Of a stretch of DNA of 64,000 nucleotides, positions 56,191 to 64,000 are shown one piece after another (the first letter of the stretch is position 1; every line of letters starts with the position of its first letter). This stretch comes from Gemmatimonas phototrophica (GTDB lineage: Bacteria > Gemmatimonadota > Gemmatimonadetes > Gemmatimonadales > Gemmatimonadaceae): assembly GCF_000695095.2 (NCBI RefSeq), contig NZ_CP011454.1, forward strand, positions 2,170,001 through 2,234,000, read 5' to 3'. Both the position numbers and the translations under genes were made by a program. The notes beneath the pieces are model-generated. The model saw only the letters and a list, made by a program, of their open reading frames with translations. It was not told where the DNA came from and did no database searches.

Positions 56191-57087
56191 ATGCGCCGCA
56201 TGCTTATCTGCGGGCTTGCCGCGTTTGGCTGGGCTTCAGGGCTCCGCGCGCAGCCGGTACCCGCGCGCGATCTTTGGGAGTTTCCACTCGGAGCCATCTT
56301 CGAGCCGCCTGCGCTCGCAAACGAGCCCGGGGCCGGATTGTGGAATCCGGCGACGGTGGCCGTTCCGCCAGGCGAGCGATTCCGGATTGGGGTCGCCTCA
56401 CTGGCTACGGGGAGTGCCCAGGGTGTCGATGGGCAGCTTCTGGCGGGGGCGTGGCGCCGTCCGTCTGGCAATACCCTGGGTTTTTCCGTTGCCCGCGCGG
56501 CAATCAACGGGCTGGTGCGTACCGAATCCGATCCCCAGTCGGTGGGCAACATCGCCTACAACACGACGCTGGTCAGCCTGACGGCGGCCCGCAGTCTGAC
56601 ACCGCACCTGACCGCTGGCCTCGCCGTGCGGTGGCGTAACGGACAGGCCGATCAGGAATCGCGAGATGCGGTCGCGGCCGATCTGGGCGCAGTCCTGCAT
56701 GATCTACCCTGGCGCAACGCCCGGGTGGCGCTCTCCAGTTTCCTGTGGCGTCCCGGGCGCGAAATAGAAGATCGCCCGGCGGTCCTGATGGCGGCGGATA
56801 TTCGGATCGCGGGCGCCGCCGAGACCAGACAGGCCCGGATGGGGTACAGCGAGAGTGCGGTCAATCGGGGCGCGCGTGAGCGTGGACCCTATCTCTCGGG
56901 ACGGTTCGATCGGGTTGAAGCGCGTGCCGGCTATTTCCGCGGCTCGGCTGGCGCCGGTACGGTGTCACGCGTACGCACGGGGCTCGCCTTGTATTATGCA
57001 CGTTTCGTGGTCGGTATCGCCCGTGAGGAAGGCATCTCGGGGCTTGGTCCCGTGTATCAGTTCACGCTCAGCTCGCTCATCAAGTGA
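56191..57087 (+). CDS. Hypothetical outer-membrane beta-barrel protein
   Basis: Not assigned to a known family with confidence. The 298-residue product has a signal peptide (about 1-20, ending LRAQ), then a segment AGAGLWNPATVAVPPGE that recalls the NPA motif of PorV/FadL-like barrels. Alternating amphipathic strands follow to the end (GGLAVRWRNG-like, LALYYARFVVGIAREEG, YQFTLSSLIK). It probably sits in the outer membrane. No ribosome-binding site is seen before the ATG. Its stop overlaps the rlmN start, so the two are co-translated. Confidence 0.7.
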   Translation: MRRMLICGLAAFGWASGLRAQPVPARDLWEFPLGAIFEPPALANEPGAGLWNPATVAVPPGERFRIGVASLATGSAQGVDGQLLAGAWRRPSGNTLGFSVARAAINGLVRTESDPQSVGNIAYNTTLVSLTAARSLTPHLTAGLAVRWRNGQADQESRDAVAADLGAVLHDLPWRNARVALSSFLWRPGREIEDRPAVLMAADIRIAGAAETRQARMGYSESAVNRGARERGPYLSGRFDRVEARAGYFRGSAGAGTVSRVRTGLALYYARFVVGIAREEGISGLGPVYQFTLSSLIK

Positions 57088-58184
57088 CCGAACCCGTCGC
57101 CGTGCCGCCGCTCCCAGACCTGCTCGATCTTGAGCCCGATGCAGCCATCGCGCTCCTACGGGCGTGGATGGCCGAGCGCGGTGAGCCCGCCTATCGGGCC
57201 ACGCAGCTGTTTGGGCGCCTGTGGCAGCGTCCGGTGCGCGCCTTTGACGACATCATGGAGTTGCCCAAAGCGCTTCGTGAATCGCTGGCGCAATCGTTTC
57301 GCATCTCGTCGCTGGAACTGGCCACTCGCCAGAAATCGACCGATGGCACCGAAAAGTTTCTGTTCCGGATGCACGATGGGCAGTTGATCGAGACGGTCGC
57401 CATTCCCGACGGCGACCGTATGACCTTCTGCATTTCGTCGCAGGCCGGGTGCGCTCTGCAATGTGCGTTCTGTGCCACCGGCGCAATGGGATTTCAGCGC
57501 AACCTGACGCCCGCCGAAATTGCCGGGCAGGTGCGGGAGCTGCGTCTACTGAACCCTCCCATTCTTCCCACCAATATTGTGTTCATGGGCATGGGCGAAC
57601 CGCTGATGAACTGGAAAGCGGTGAGTCCGACGTTAACCCTGCTGAACGACCCACGGGCGCTGGGCATAGGCGCGCGTCATATCACCATTTCCACGGTCGG
57701 TGTACTGCCGGGTATCGTGGCATTGTCTGAGCGTGCCGAACAATTCCGCCTGGCCATTTCGATTCACGCGCCCAGCGACGCGCTCCGGAAATCGTTGATG
57801 CCGGTGAACACGAAGTATCCGCTAAGTGACGTCATTGAAGCCGCGAAGCGTTTTGATCGACGCGTCACGTTCGAATATGTCATGCTTGGTGGCGTGAATG
57901 ATCAGCCGGAACATTCGGCGCAACTCGCGCAACTCGCGCGCGATTGTCGTGCGTTCGTGAATCTCATTCCGTTGCACCCCGGCGGATCGATGGGATTTAC
58001 ACCGTCTGGTACCTCGGTCATTACGGCGTTCGCCAAGGCCTTGCGAGCGCGTGGTGTCGAGACCGCCGTTCGCAGAAGCCGCGGCCTTGATATCGCCGCG
58101 GCGTGTGGGCAACTACGGACGGAGCGACTTGGCCGTCGGGCGCCAGTCGCCCCCGACGAACACCGTGAGATCGGCGTAGCGTGA
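57084..58184 (+). CDS. rlmN: 23S rRNA/tRNA (adenine-C2) methyltransferase RlmN
   Basis: Radical SAM enzyme that methylates A2503 of 23S rRNA and A37 of several tRNAs. The 366-residue product starts at a GTG that overlaps the previous stop (GTGA). It has the SAM cluster at Cys123, Cys127 and Cys130 (CALQCAFCATG), MGMGEPLMN, STVGVLPGI and ISIHAPSDALR. The methyl-accepting C-terminal cysteine lies in RGLDIAAACGQL (Cys341). The last 72 bases overlap the convergent LytR_C gene. Confidence 0.94.
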   Translation: MTEPVAVPPLPDLLDLEPDAAIALLRAWMAERGEPAYRATQLFGRLWQRPVRAFDDIMELPKALRESLAQSFRISSLELATRQKSTDGTEKFLFRMHDGQLIETVAIPDGDRMTFCISSQAGCALQCAFCATGAMGFQRNLTPAEIAGQVRELRLLNPPILPTNIVFMGMGEPLMNWKAVSPTLTLLNDPRALGIGARHITISTVGVLPGIVALSERAEQFRLAISIHAPSDALRKSLMPVNTKYPLSDVIEAAKRFDRRVTFEYVMLGGVNDQPEHSAQLAQLARDCRAFVNLIPLHPGGSMGFTPSGTSVITAFAKALRARGVETAVRRSRGLDIAAACGQLRTERLGRRAPVAPDEHREIGVA

Positions 58185-58625
58185 ACTGTCGGGGGCGGCG
58201 ATCACCGTCCCCAAGCCCAAGGCTTTCTGCACACGCAGCCCCCACTCCTCGTGGCCCGTGTGTACGGCAATTCTCGTCGAAGCATTTCGCTCCGGCTGGC
58301 TGGACAGAAAATCCACGACATCAAAGCCGTACAGGCGCAAATGCTGTGTCGTGCGTCGGGCCAGCCCAGTGACACCGCTGATGTTAACGACGCGGACACG
58401 GATCCGGACGTCTCTTGGTGCGCGTGCCGCTGTATCGCTGGGCGCGGCAACCTTCGTCTCGGAAAGTCCTTCGTTCCCCGACACCTCCGGTGTTCGGGTC
58501 TGCCACCATGCGATGCCCGCGCCCGCGGCAATCACGCCAATCAGCATGACCGCCACGAGGCCGCGCCAATTCCGCGCCGGTCCATTCCCTGGTGTCGGCG
58601 GAAGCGTGGGAATGCCCACGGTCAT
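58113..58625 (-). CDS. LytR C-terminal domain protein
   Basis: Single-pass membrane protein with a LytR_C domain of unknown role in the envelope. The 170-residue product has a cytoplasmic N-terminus with PPTPGNGPARN, one membrane helix (about 24-42), and a soluble part with the LytR_C fold (RVRVVNISGVTGLARRTTQHLRLYGFDVVDF, DLTVFVGGDW). The ATG at 58625 has GGAG 7 bases upstream. The open frame starts 2 codons earlier at a GTG. It follows a YqeK-like gene, which matches the usual yqeK neighbourhood. Overlaps rlmN by 72 bases. Confidence 0.82.
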   Translation of the reverse strand: MTVGIPTLPPTPGNGPARNWRGLVAVMLIGVIAAGAGIAWWQTRTPEVSGNEGLSETKVAAPSDTAARAPRDVRIRVRVVNISGVTGLARRTTQHLRLYGFDVVDFLSSQPERNASTRIAVHTGHEEWGLRVQKALGLGTVIAAPDSSRYADLTVFVGGDWRPTAKSLRP

Positions 58626-58649
58626 GCCCACACTCCAAGGTGTCGTGGA

Positions 58650-59180
58650 CTACCGCACCACATTCCATAACTCCACGGTTTCCGGGTTCAGCCCTTTTCC
58701 TTCCCGGAGCGTCCACTCGAGTCGCAGGCGAACGACTTGCCGGAACACCGCATCAAAGGCGTCTGGTACCCGATCCGCGAGGAACGCACGATCGGCCTGC
58801 ATGAACGCGCGCCCCGGCTCGAGAAAGTCGGCCATGTACAGTGCACGACCGGTCTGAGTCCAATGCCGGTTGCCCACCGTGTGCCAGCGGATTGCTTCCA
58901 GCACATCGCCACGGGTCTCACCGTGCGCCTCCAGTCGGAGTGCGGCCGCCGGCCCGTGAAGCAAGCCAACGGGACGTTGCAGGTCACCGGTGAATGCCCG
59001 CAACGATGCCTCATCGGCGTCACGCAGCGCATCGTGCCACCACCCGGCGTCCCGCCACGCCGTTTGCGTTTGCGCATCGACCCCCATCGCCTCACTCCAG
59101 CGGTGCAACAGCGCAACGACGCGCTCGATATGCGCCCGTCGCTTATCGCTGACGATGGCCCATTCGGGCAACCCAGTCAT
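58650..59180 (-). CDS. YqeK-like HD-domain hydrolase
   Basis: HD-domain protein resembling YqeK, which hydrolyses diadenosine tetraphosphate. The 176-residue product has RRAHIERVVALLHRW (first histidine), WWHDALRDAD (the HD pair), HGPAAALR and RWHTVGNRHW. ALYMADFLEPGR carries the last metal ligand, as in YqeK. I took the ATG at 59180; the frame is open to 59207 inside trpA. Next to a LytR_C gene, as in many yqeK loci, though nadD and rsfS are absent. Confidence 0.8.
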   Translation of the reverse strand: MTGLPEWAIVSDKRRAHIERVVALLHRWSEAMGVDAQTQTAWRDAGWWHDALRDADEASLRAFTGDLQRPVGLLHGPAAALRLEAHGETRGDVLEAIRWHTVGNRHWTQTGRALYMADFLEPGRAFMQADRAFLADRVPDAFDAVFRQVVRLRLEWTLREGKGLNPETVELWNVVR

Positions 59181-59196
59181 TGCTGCCGTGACGGGC

Positions 59197-60018
59197 TTAG
59201 AGGGCATCCAACGCCGCGCGCAATGACACGGTCAGGGCAATGGCTTCCTCCACACTGTTGCCCGCCGCCCGCACCAGCGCACTCCCGACCACCACGCCAT
59301 CGCCGAGGCGAGCCGCCGCCTGCGCCTGCTCCGGAGTGGAAATGCCGAATCCGATGCACAGCGGCAGGCTGGTGGAGGCGCGCAACCGAGCCACCGTTTC
59401 CGGCAGGTCATCGGCCAAGGCGGCGCGCTCGCCGGTTACGCCCAATCGACTGATCAGGTAGACGAATCCGCCGCCATGGCGACCAATCTCTTCCATGCGC
59501 GGCGCTGGCGTGGTGGGAGCAACTAAACGCACGAAATCCAGTCCGCTCGCACCAAACCATTGTTCACGAACGGGATCGGCGCCAACGGGCAGATCCGTGA
59601 CCAAGACCCCATCCACACCCGCGGCGCGCGCGCGCGCCAAAACCTCCGGGCCCCCGGCGATAATGGGGTTGAGGTAACTGAACAGGACGATGGGCACACC
59701 AACGGCCGCCTCACGCACGATGTCCAGCGTGCGCTCCAATGTGATGCCGTGGTCCAGGGCGGTCTGTGAACTCTGCTGGATGACCGGACCGTCTGCCAGA
59801 GGATCGGAGAACGGCACTCCCACCTCGATCACATCGGCACCTGCATCGACCAACCCCCGGATGAGCGCCACACTCCGCGCCGGATCCGGGTGGCCGGCCG
59901 TGACATAACAGACGAGAGCCTTCCGCCCCGCCGCAGCCAACGCCGCAAAGCGCGCCGTCAGACGGGATGTGGCAGGCGAAAGAGCGTCAGGCGAAGTAGT
60001 CACCGATGTTGATGCCAT
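59197..60018 (-). CDS. trpA: Tryptophan synthase alpha subunit
   Basis: Cleaves indole-3-glycerol phosphate to indole and glyceraldehyde 3-phosphate. The 273-residue product has the TIM-barrel signatures: YVTAGHPDPARS, EVGVPFSDPLADGPVIQ (catalytic glutamate and aspartate), VLFSYLNPI, VTDLPV, FVYLISRLGVTGER and CIGFGIST. The ATG at 60018 overlaps the HD-GYP gene by 32 bases; a later GTG at 60003 would overlap less. Separated from trpB by two unrelated genes. Confidence 0.95.
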   Translation of the reverse strand: MASTSVTTSPDALSPATSRLTARFAALAAAGRKALVCYVTAGHPDPARSVALIRGLVDAGADVIEVGVPFSDPLADGPVIQQSSQTALDHGITLERTLDIVREAAVGVPIVLFSYLNPIIAGGPEVLARARAAGVDGVLVTDLPVGADPVREQWFGASGLDFVRLVAPTTPAPRMEEIGRHGGGFVYLISRLGVTGERAALADDLPETVARLRASTSLPLCIGFGISTPEQAQAAARLGDGVVVGSALVRAAGNSVEEAIALTVSLRAALDAL

Positions 60019-61456
60019 AGCGTTGCGGGTCCTCTGTGCGGATGATCGTCCGTGCAAACTGACCGGTTGTCACCTGCGCCGTAAGGTCCACCAGCGTGGG
60101 ATCATCGATCAGATTGCCGCGATCGTCCATTAGGATTCGGATGATCGGTCGAGACAATGCCGTGGCATCCGGATTGGCCGCCATGACAATTGCCAATTCA
60201 AACGTATCCAGCACAACGACCGTGCCTACGGGATATATCCCCGTAAGGTTGATGAATGCCTTGACCACCACGGGATCAAGCCCGAGGCGCGGGTTGTCGC
60301 GCATCCCTCGCAGCACATCCGCGGGCGTCCACGGGGAGTCCTGATAGACGCGCGTTGTGGTCGCGGCATCAAAGCCGTCAGCAACCGAGATGATCTTGCT
60401 GTACAGCGACAGCTTCCGCGGCCGCGCGACCTTCGGATAGCCGGACAGGTCGGTGCGCATATGATGCTCGTAGGCCGCCGTCATGGAGCGCCACGGCCGT
60501 ACGCCGCCGGTGGGCAAGGCGAACATCGCGAGGACGCCCTGCCAGGTATGCGTCTGCAACACGAGGCGCTCCTCCGGCTCCAACTGGCCCCGCTTGTTCA
60601 GCAGATCCAGCGGAACACGCGATTTGCCAATGTCATGCAGCAAGGCCGCCAATCCGAGATCGAGCAGCTGAATCTTGGTCAATCCCAATCGTCGTCCAAG
60701 CGCCACCGCCAGAATGCAGACATTGACGCTGTGCACGAAGGTGTATTCGTCGAAATCGCGTAACGTCGTCAAACCAATCATGGACGCGGAATCCGTTAGG
60801 ATGGAATCCACGATGCCCTGCACTGCCCGTTTGACGCGCTTGAGGCCCGGACTGCGTCCGAGCCGCGCTGACGTGATTACTTCCCGGGTGACGTCCAGGG
60901 AGCGAACATACGTTTGCCGTGCCTTCTCCTTCGCGTCCAGATCAGTATCGAGATCCTCGTTCTCATCCGTAGACGGGAAGAGTTCGAAGTCGTGCACCTG
61001 CGCGGAATCCAGCCGCGATGAAAGTTGTGCGAGTCGGTCTTCTTCAGGGTATTCGAGCGGCGGCGATTGCAGAAACGACAGCAGCACCACCCACGCCCGA
61101 GGCTGCGGCTTGTCAAACAGGCCGATTCCACCGATGCCCGCTTCGCGAAACATGCCGAGCAGCGACGCCACGGCTGCATAGTTGTCGAAGGTCAGGCGCA
61201 GGCGTGTCTCGTTGACGAAGAGGTAGTCGCCCACTCGCCGTAACGCACACCCACCTTCCGACTCCCGGACCCGATCTGCGGTATTGCCCAGTTCGGCGAT
61301 CGCCTTCTGAACGGCCGCGTTCTCCACCGGATACAGACGCACCGCGCGAATGGCGCTGTTCATGGCGACGACGAAGGCGCGTGCGGCCTTCTGGCCGCTG
61401 GGATCGCCGATTCCGTCCGGCCGGGCCATGGTTCCCGCACTCCCCGGCATGGTCAT
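59987..61456 (-). CDS. HD-GYP domain protein
   Basis: Putative cyclic-di-nucleotide phosphodiesterase or regulator. The 489-residue product has an N-terminal domain (about 22-155) resembling that of the upstream HEAT protein, then an HD-GYP domain (about 235-370). Metal ligands are His242, His274-Asp275 (LLHDIGKSRVP), His303, His331-His332 and Asp360. The GYP signature is present at 339-341 (SGYP), but the usual Glu after the HH pair is Met333. A C-terminal domain of about 115 residues follows. Start and stop overlap its neighbours in trpB-HEAT-HD-GYP-trpA. Confidence 0.85.
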   Translation of the reverse strand: MTMPGSAGTMARPDGIGDPSGQKAARAFVVAMNSAIRAVRLYPVENAAVQKAIAELGNTADRVRESEGGCALRRVGDYLFVNETRLRLTFDNYAAVASLLGMFREAGIGGIGLFDKPQPRAWVVLLSFLQSPPLEYPEEDRLAQLSSRLDSAQVHDFELFPSTDENEDLDTDLDAKEKARQTYVRSLDVTREVITSARLGRSPGLKRVKRAVQGIVDSILTDSASMIGLTTLRDFDEYTFVHSVNVCILAVALGRRLGLTKIQLLDLGLAALLHDIGKSRVPLDLLNKRGQLEPEERLVLQTHTWQGVLAMFALPTGGVRPWRSMTAAYEHHMRTDLSGYPKVARPRKLSLYSKIISVADGFDAATTTRVYQDSPWTPADVLRGMRDNPRLGLDPVVVKAFINLTGIYPVGTVVVLDTFELAIVMAANPDATALSRPIIRILMDDRGNLIDDPTLVDLTAQVTTGQFARTIIRTEDPQRYGINIGDYFA

Positions 61457-63150
61457 GTTCCGCCTCGCATGGCGCGGGCCACGGCACTGCGAACCACCAC
61501 GTCCTTCGTATCGGCGGCCTTTTGCAGTGACGCGACGGCGTTGCGTGTCCCTACGAGACCAAGGGCGCGCGCCGCACAGGCGCGCATTTCCGGCGGCTCC
61601 TTGGCTCCCAGTAATCCGCGGGCATTCAGGATACCGTCGAGTTCACCCACACCCGCGTCCCCGCACATACCGCCGAACGCTTCGAACAGCGCCATCTTTT
61701 CGCCAAGATCGGCAGCACGGATATCCTTGCGCCTGATGGCATCGAGCAAGCGCGGCAGGGCGCCGGTGTGCTTCCGGGCACCAATGGCCCGGTAGGTTGC
61801 CACTCGGACTTCACGGTCGGCGTCATCGATCGAGCGTTCCAGCGACTGCAAGGCCGCTGGGGATCCGATGTCGGCCAGTGCCGTTACCGCCTCCGCACGA
61901 AGCTTCGGATCCGCGCCGCGCAGAATTCTTGCCAGTCCCGGCACCGCGGCTGGGGTCGCCAGCTGCGAGACCAACCGCAGCGCTCCGCGCACGACCGTAT
62001 CCTGCGAGTGCTCCAGCAGCTTGGCCAGTTCGGCCGTGTTGGCCCCCGCCAGACGCAGGGAGGCACGTTCAATGGACGCGCGCGCCGGTGACGACGGCGC
62101 GGCGCCGAGCCAGGCCACCAGTGGCTCAAGGGCCGTGGGGCGCAACTCGGCAAACAGGCCCTCAAGCAACGACGCCACCGGGGTGCGGGCGCTTTCGTCG
62201 AGCGCATGCAGCAATTGCGCAATGACGTGCGGTTCGCTCAGGCGCGCGGGCAGTTCCCGCAGCCCGTCGGCGACTTTCACATTCACGGACTCCTGACGGG
62301 CGGTGGCCGCGGCTTCGCGCAGAGTATAGGCCACCAACTCGTACTCCCCCAACGTCAGACACTCAAGGACCAGCTGGTCGAGGATGGCCAGCGCTTCCAG
62401 TTGCGCTTCGGCCTTCGGCTGCAATTCGACGATGTCGAACAGGCTCGCCAGCACCAGCTTTCGCTGATCCTCCGTATACTCACGTTTCAACTCATCCTGC
62501 AGATACGCCGCCTCACGCGGCTCCAGAAAGTACAGAGTGGAGTCGAAGTCATCCACGCGCACCAGCCCCGGAGGGCCGTCGCCAGGCGCCTGGGTTTCCG
62601 CCGGCGGAACGGCGAGGGGCAGTTCACCAGGCAGCTGACTCGCAACGCCCGGTCGATCCCCTGAGGCCATGACCAAGTCGGTGGCCCCATTGCTCTCGAT
62701 GTAGCGATAGGTCACGCAGGCCAGGTCAGCCACCCAGAGCATCGTGACGAGATCGTCATCGTCGGTGGATGCGGTGCGTGCCTTGTGGAGGAGCCCCAGT
62801 ACCGTCTCGATGTCCTCACCCTCAAACCCGGGGAGAAACGACATCGTGCGAATTCCGTCGCGATAGAGGAACCACGGAAGGGATTCGGTGCCCCGCTCGA
62901 CATCCTGATACACCACCCGCTCCTCGAACATGAACGAGGCTTCGCGCACCTGAATGTCGAGAGGCGATGCATACGGCCAGACTCGCATGAACGCCTGCCT
63001 CGCCTGCTCAAGACTCTGGGCGCGGGTCGGGTTGTTCGGCAGATACAACTGAACGGCACGAAGCGCCTTCGCGAATGCGCGCAGCGCATCCTCGACGGCC
63101 GAAATCGCCTGCGGCGATATCACTTCTGCTTCATGTGCCGAAACGGTCAT
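61453..63150 (-). CDS. HEAT-repeat protein
   Basis: Scaffold-like protein of unknown partner. The 565-residue product has an N-terminal domain (about 14-150, [43 protein letters not shown]) shared with the HD-GYP protein. A linker rich in Ala/Pro follows, and then at least six HEAT-like repeats (about 280-560; for instance [40 protein letters not shown]). No signal peptide or membrane segment. Its ATG overlaps the trpB stop (ATGA), and its stop overlaps the HD-GYP start. Confidence 0.8.
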   Translation of the reverse strand: MTVSAHEAEVISPQAISAVEDALRAFAKALRAVQLYLPNNPTRAQSLEQARQAFMRVWPYASPLDIQVREASFMFEERVVYQDVERGTESLPWFLYRDGIRTMSFLPGFEGEDIETVLGLLHKARTASTDDDDLVTMLWVADLACVTYRYIESNGATDLVMASGDRPGVASQLPGELPLAVPPAETQAPGDGPPGLVRVDDFDSTLYFLEPREAAYLQDELKREYTEDQRKLVLASLFDIVELQPKAEAQLEALAILDQLVLECLTLGEYELVAYTLREAAATARQESVNVKVADGLRELPARLSEPHVIAQLLHALDESARTPVASLLEGLFAELRPTALEPLVAWLGAAPSSPARASIERASLRLAGANTAELAKLLEHSQDTVVRGALRLVSQLATPAAVPGLARILRGADPKLRAEAVTALADIGSPAALQSLERSIDDADREVRVATYRAIGARKHTGALPRLLDAIRRKDIRAADLGEKMALFEAFGGMCGDAGVGELDGILNARGLLGAKEPPEMRACAARALGLVGTRNAVASLQKAADTKDVVVRSAVARAMRGGT

Positions 63151-64000
63151 ACCTCTGGGAGCGTGTATTGGCTGATGGTACCGACATCCTTGTCGCCGCG
63201 ACCGCTGACGCAGAGCAGCACGGGTTCCTGTTCGGACCACCGACCGGCTTCCCGTTCGATCCACGCCACGGCGTGCGCCGTCTCGAGCGCCGGAATGATA
63301 CCCTCCAGACGACTGAGCAAGGCCACTCCACGCAACGCATCCGTATCGGTGACCGCGACATACTCGGCCCGACCGCTATCGTGGAGCCAGGCGTGCTCGG
63401 GGCCGACGCCGGGATAGTCGAGTCCCGCCGAGATGGAGTGGGCGGGGTGCACCTGACCGGCGGCGTCCTGAAGCAGATAGGAGAGTGATCCGTGCAGCAC
63501 CCCCGGCGTCCCCTTGGTGATGGAGGCGCTGTGGCGATCGGTATCCAGCCCTTCTCCGGCGGCTTCCACCCCGACCAGTTCCACATCGGGATCCTGCACA
63601 AAGCCAGCAAAGATCCCCATGGCGTTTGAGCCACCGCCCACACAAGCCACCACGGTTTTGGGCAACTGCCCCACCTTGGCCAGCATCTGCGCCCGGGCTT
63701 CATGGCCAATCACCGACTGGAACTCACGTACCATGCGGGGATACGGCGCCGGACCAACCACGGAGCCGATGATGTAGTGGCTGTCGTTGACGTTCGTGAC
63801 CCAGTCACGAATCGCTTCCGTGGTGGCGTCTTTCAGTGTGCGGGTACCAGACGTAACCGGCACCACCGTGGCCCCCATGAGGCGCATACGAAAGACATTG
63901 AGCGCCTGGCGCTGCATATCTTCCTCGCCCATGTACACCACGCAGGTCAGGCCAAATCGTGCGCAGATGGTCGCCGTGGCCACGCCATGCTGACCGGCAC
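63147..64000 (-). CDS. trpB: Tryptophan synthase beta subunit (partial, C-terminal part)
   Basis: PLP enzyme joining indole and serine to tryptophan. The frame runs off the right edge; about 284 codons are present. It starts within the conserved [17 protein letters not shown] block, followed by [39 protein letters not shown] is the PLP phosphate loop, and [14 protein letters not shown] and [12 protein letters not shown] come near the end. The PLP lysine lies outside the window. Followed in an ATGA overlap by the HEAT-repeat gene. Confidence 0.95.
   Translation of the reverse strand, partial: AGQHGVATATICARFGLTCVVYMGEEDMQRQALNVFRMRLMGATVVPVTSGTRTLKDATTEAIRDWVTNVNDSHYIIGSVVGPAPYPRMVREFQSVIGHEARAQMLAKVGQLPKTVVACVGGGSNAMGIFAGFVQDPDVELVGVEAAGEGLDTDRHSASITKGTPGVLHGSLSYLLQDAAGQVHPAHSISAGLDYPGVGPEHAWLHDSGRAEYVAVTDTDALRGVALLSRLEGIIPALETAHAVAWIEREAGRWSEQEPVLLCVSGRGDKDVGTISQYTLPEV

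Overview
The window is GC-rich chromosomal DNA, packed with genes and with no mobile element, CRISPR array or prophage. The mix of genes suggests a Gram-negative, aerobic heterotroph close to Gemmatimonas (Gemmatimonadota). It includes a three-subunit b558-type succinate dehydrogenase, an NADH dehydrogenase operon, a TonB-plug outer-membrane protein, an ECF sigma/anti-sigma pair and many GTGA/ATGA-coupled genes. This assignment is inference from gene content, not a database match.

Layout. 1-1295: start of the nuo operon (nuoA, nuoB, partial nuoC), all minus. 1511-3469: dcd and a DUF389 membrane protein, plus. 3527-4956: a secreted diheme cytochrome c resembling thiosulfate dehydrogenase, with a Tat-exported DsrE-like protein. 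5041-9438: sdhCAB and mdh. 9652-11340: moaD, moaE, moaA. 11471-17574: an HU-like protein, carA, secG, tpiA, pgk, gap, comF. 17626-26393: aroE, a small tyrosine phosphatase, tsaC, ispD, radA, dnaB, a family-4 uracil-DNA glycosylase, rpoZ, gmk, yicC. 26437-29882: a TonB-plug protein and pepA. 30073-30364: tRNA-Asn and tRNA-Leu. 30471-32303: an ECF sigma factor, its anti-sigma factor and a Spy/CpxP-like protein. 32413-37591: a GDPD phosphodiesterase (plus), then rplU, rpmA, RNase G/E and an acyl-CoA dehydrogenase.

37618-42229: RecQ, a small membrane protein and a large U32 peptidase-family protein. 42294-50518: an acyl-CoA module. It has an AtuA-like pair, an acyl-CoA carboxylase beta subunit, a stand-alone B12-binding subunit, a mutase large subunit and the MeaB GTPase. 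A methyltransferase and a compact BLUF blue-light receptor sit inside it. 50493-56013: two CNNM/CBS proteins, ybeY, phoH and aspS. 56191-58184: an outer-membrane protein and rlmN, plus. 58113-64000: a LytR_C protein, a YqeK-like HD hydrolase, then trpA and trpB separated by an HD-GYP protein and a HEAT-repeat protein.

Three points stand out. First, the B12 mutase carries the Phe/Gln pair of isobutyryl-CoA mutase, not the Tyr/Arg pair of methylmalonyl-CoA mutase. Second, trpB and trpA are split by two signalling-type genes whose products appear to share an N-terminal domain, all coupled by overlapping start and stop codons. Third, the BLUF protein keeps every photocycle residue in exact AppA spacing and lies between the two subunit genes of the mutase.
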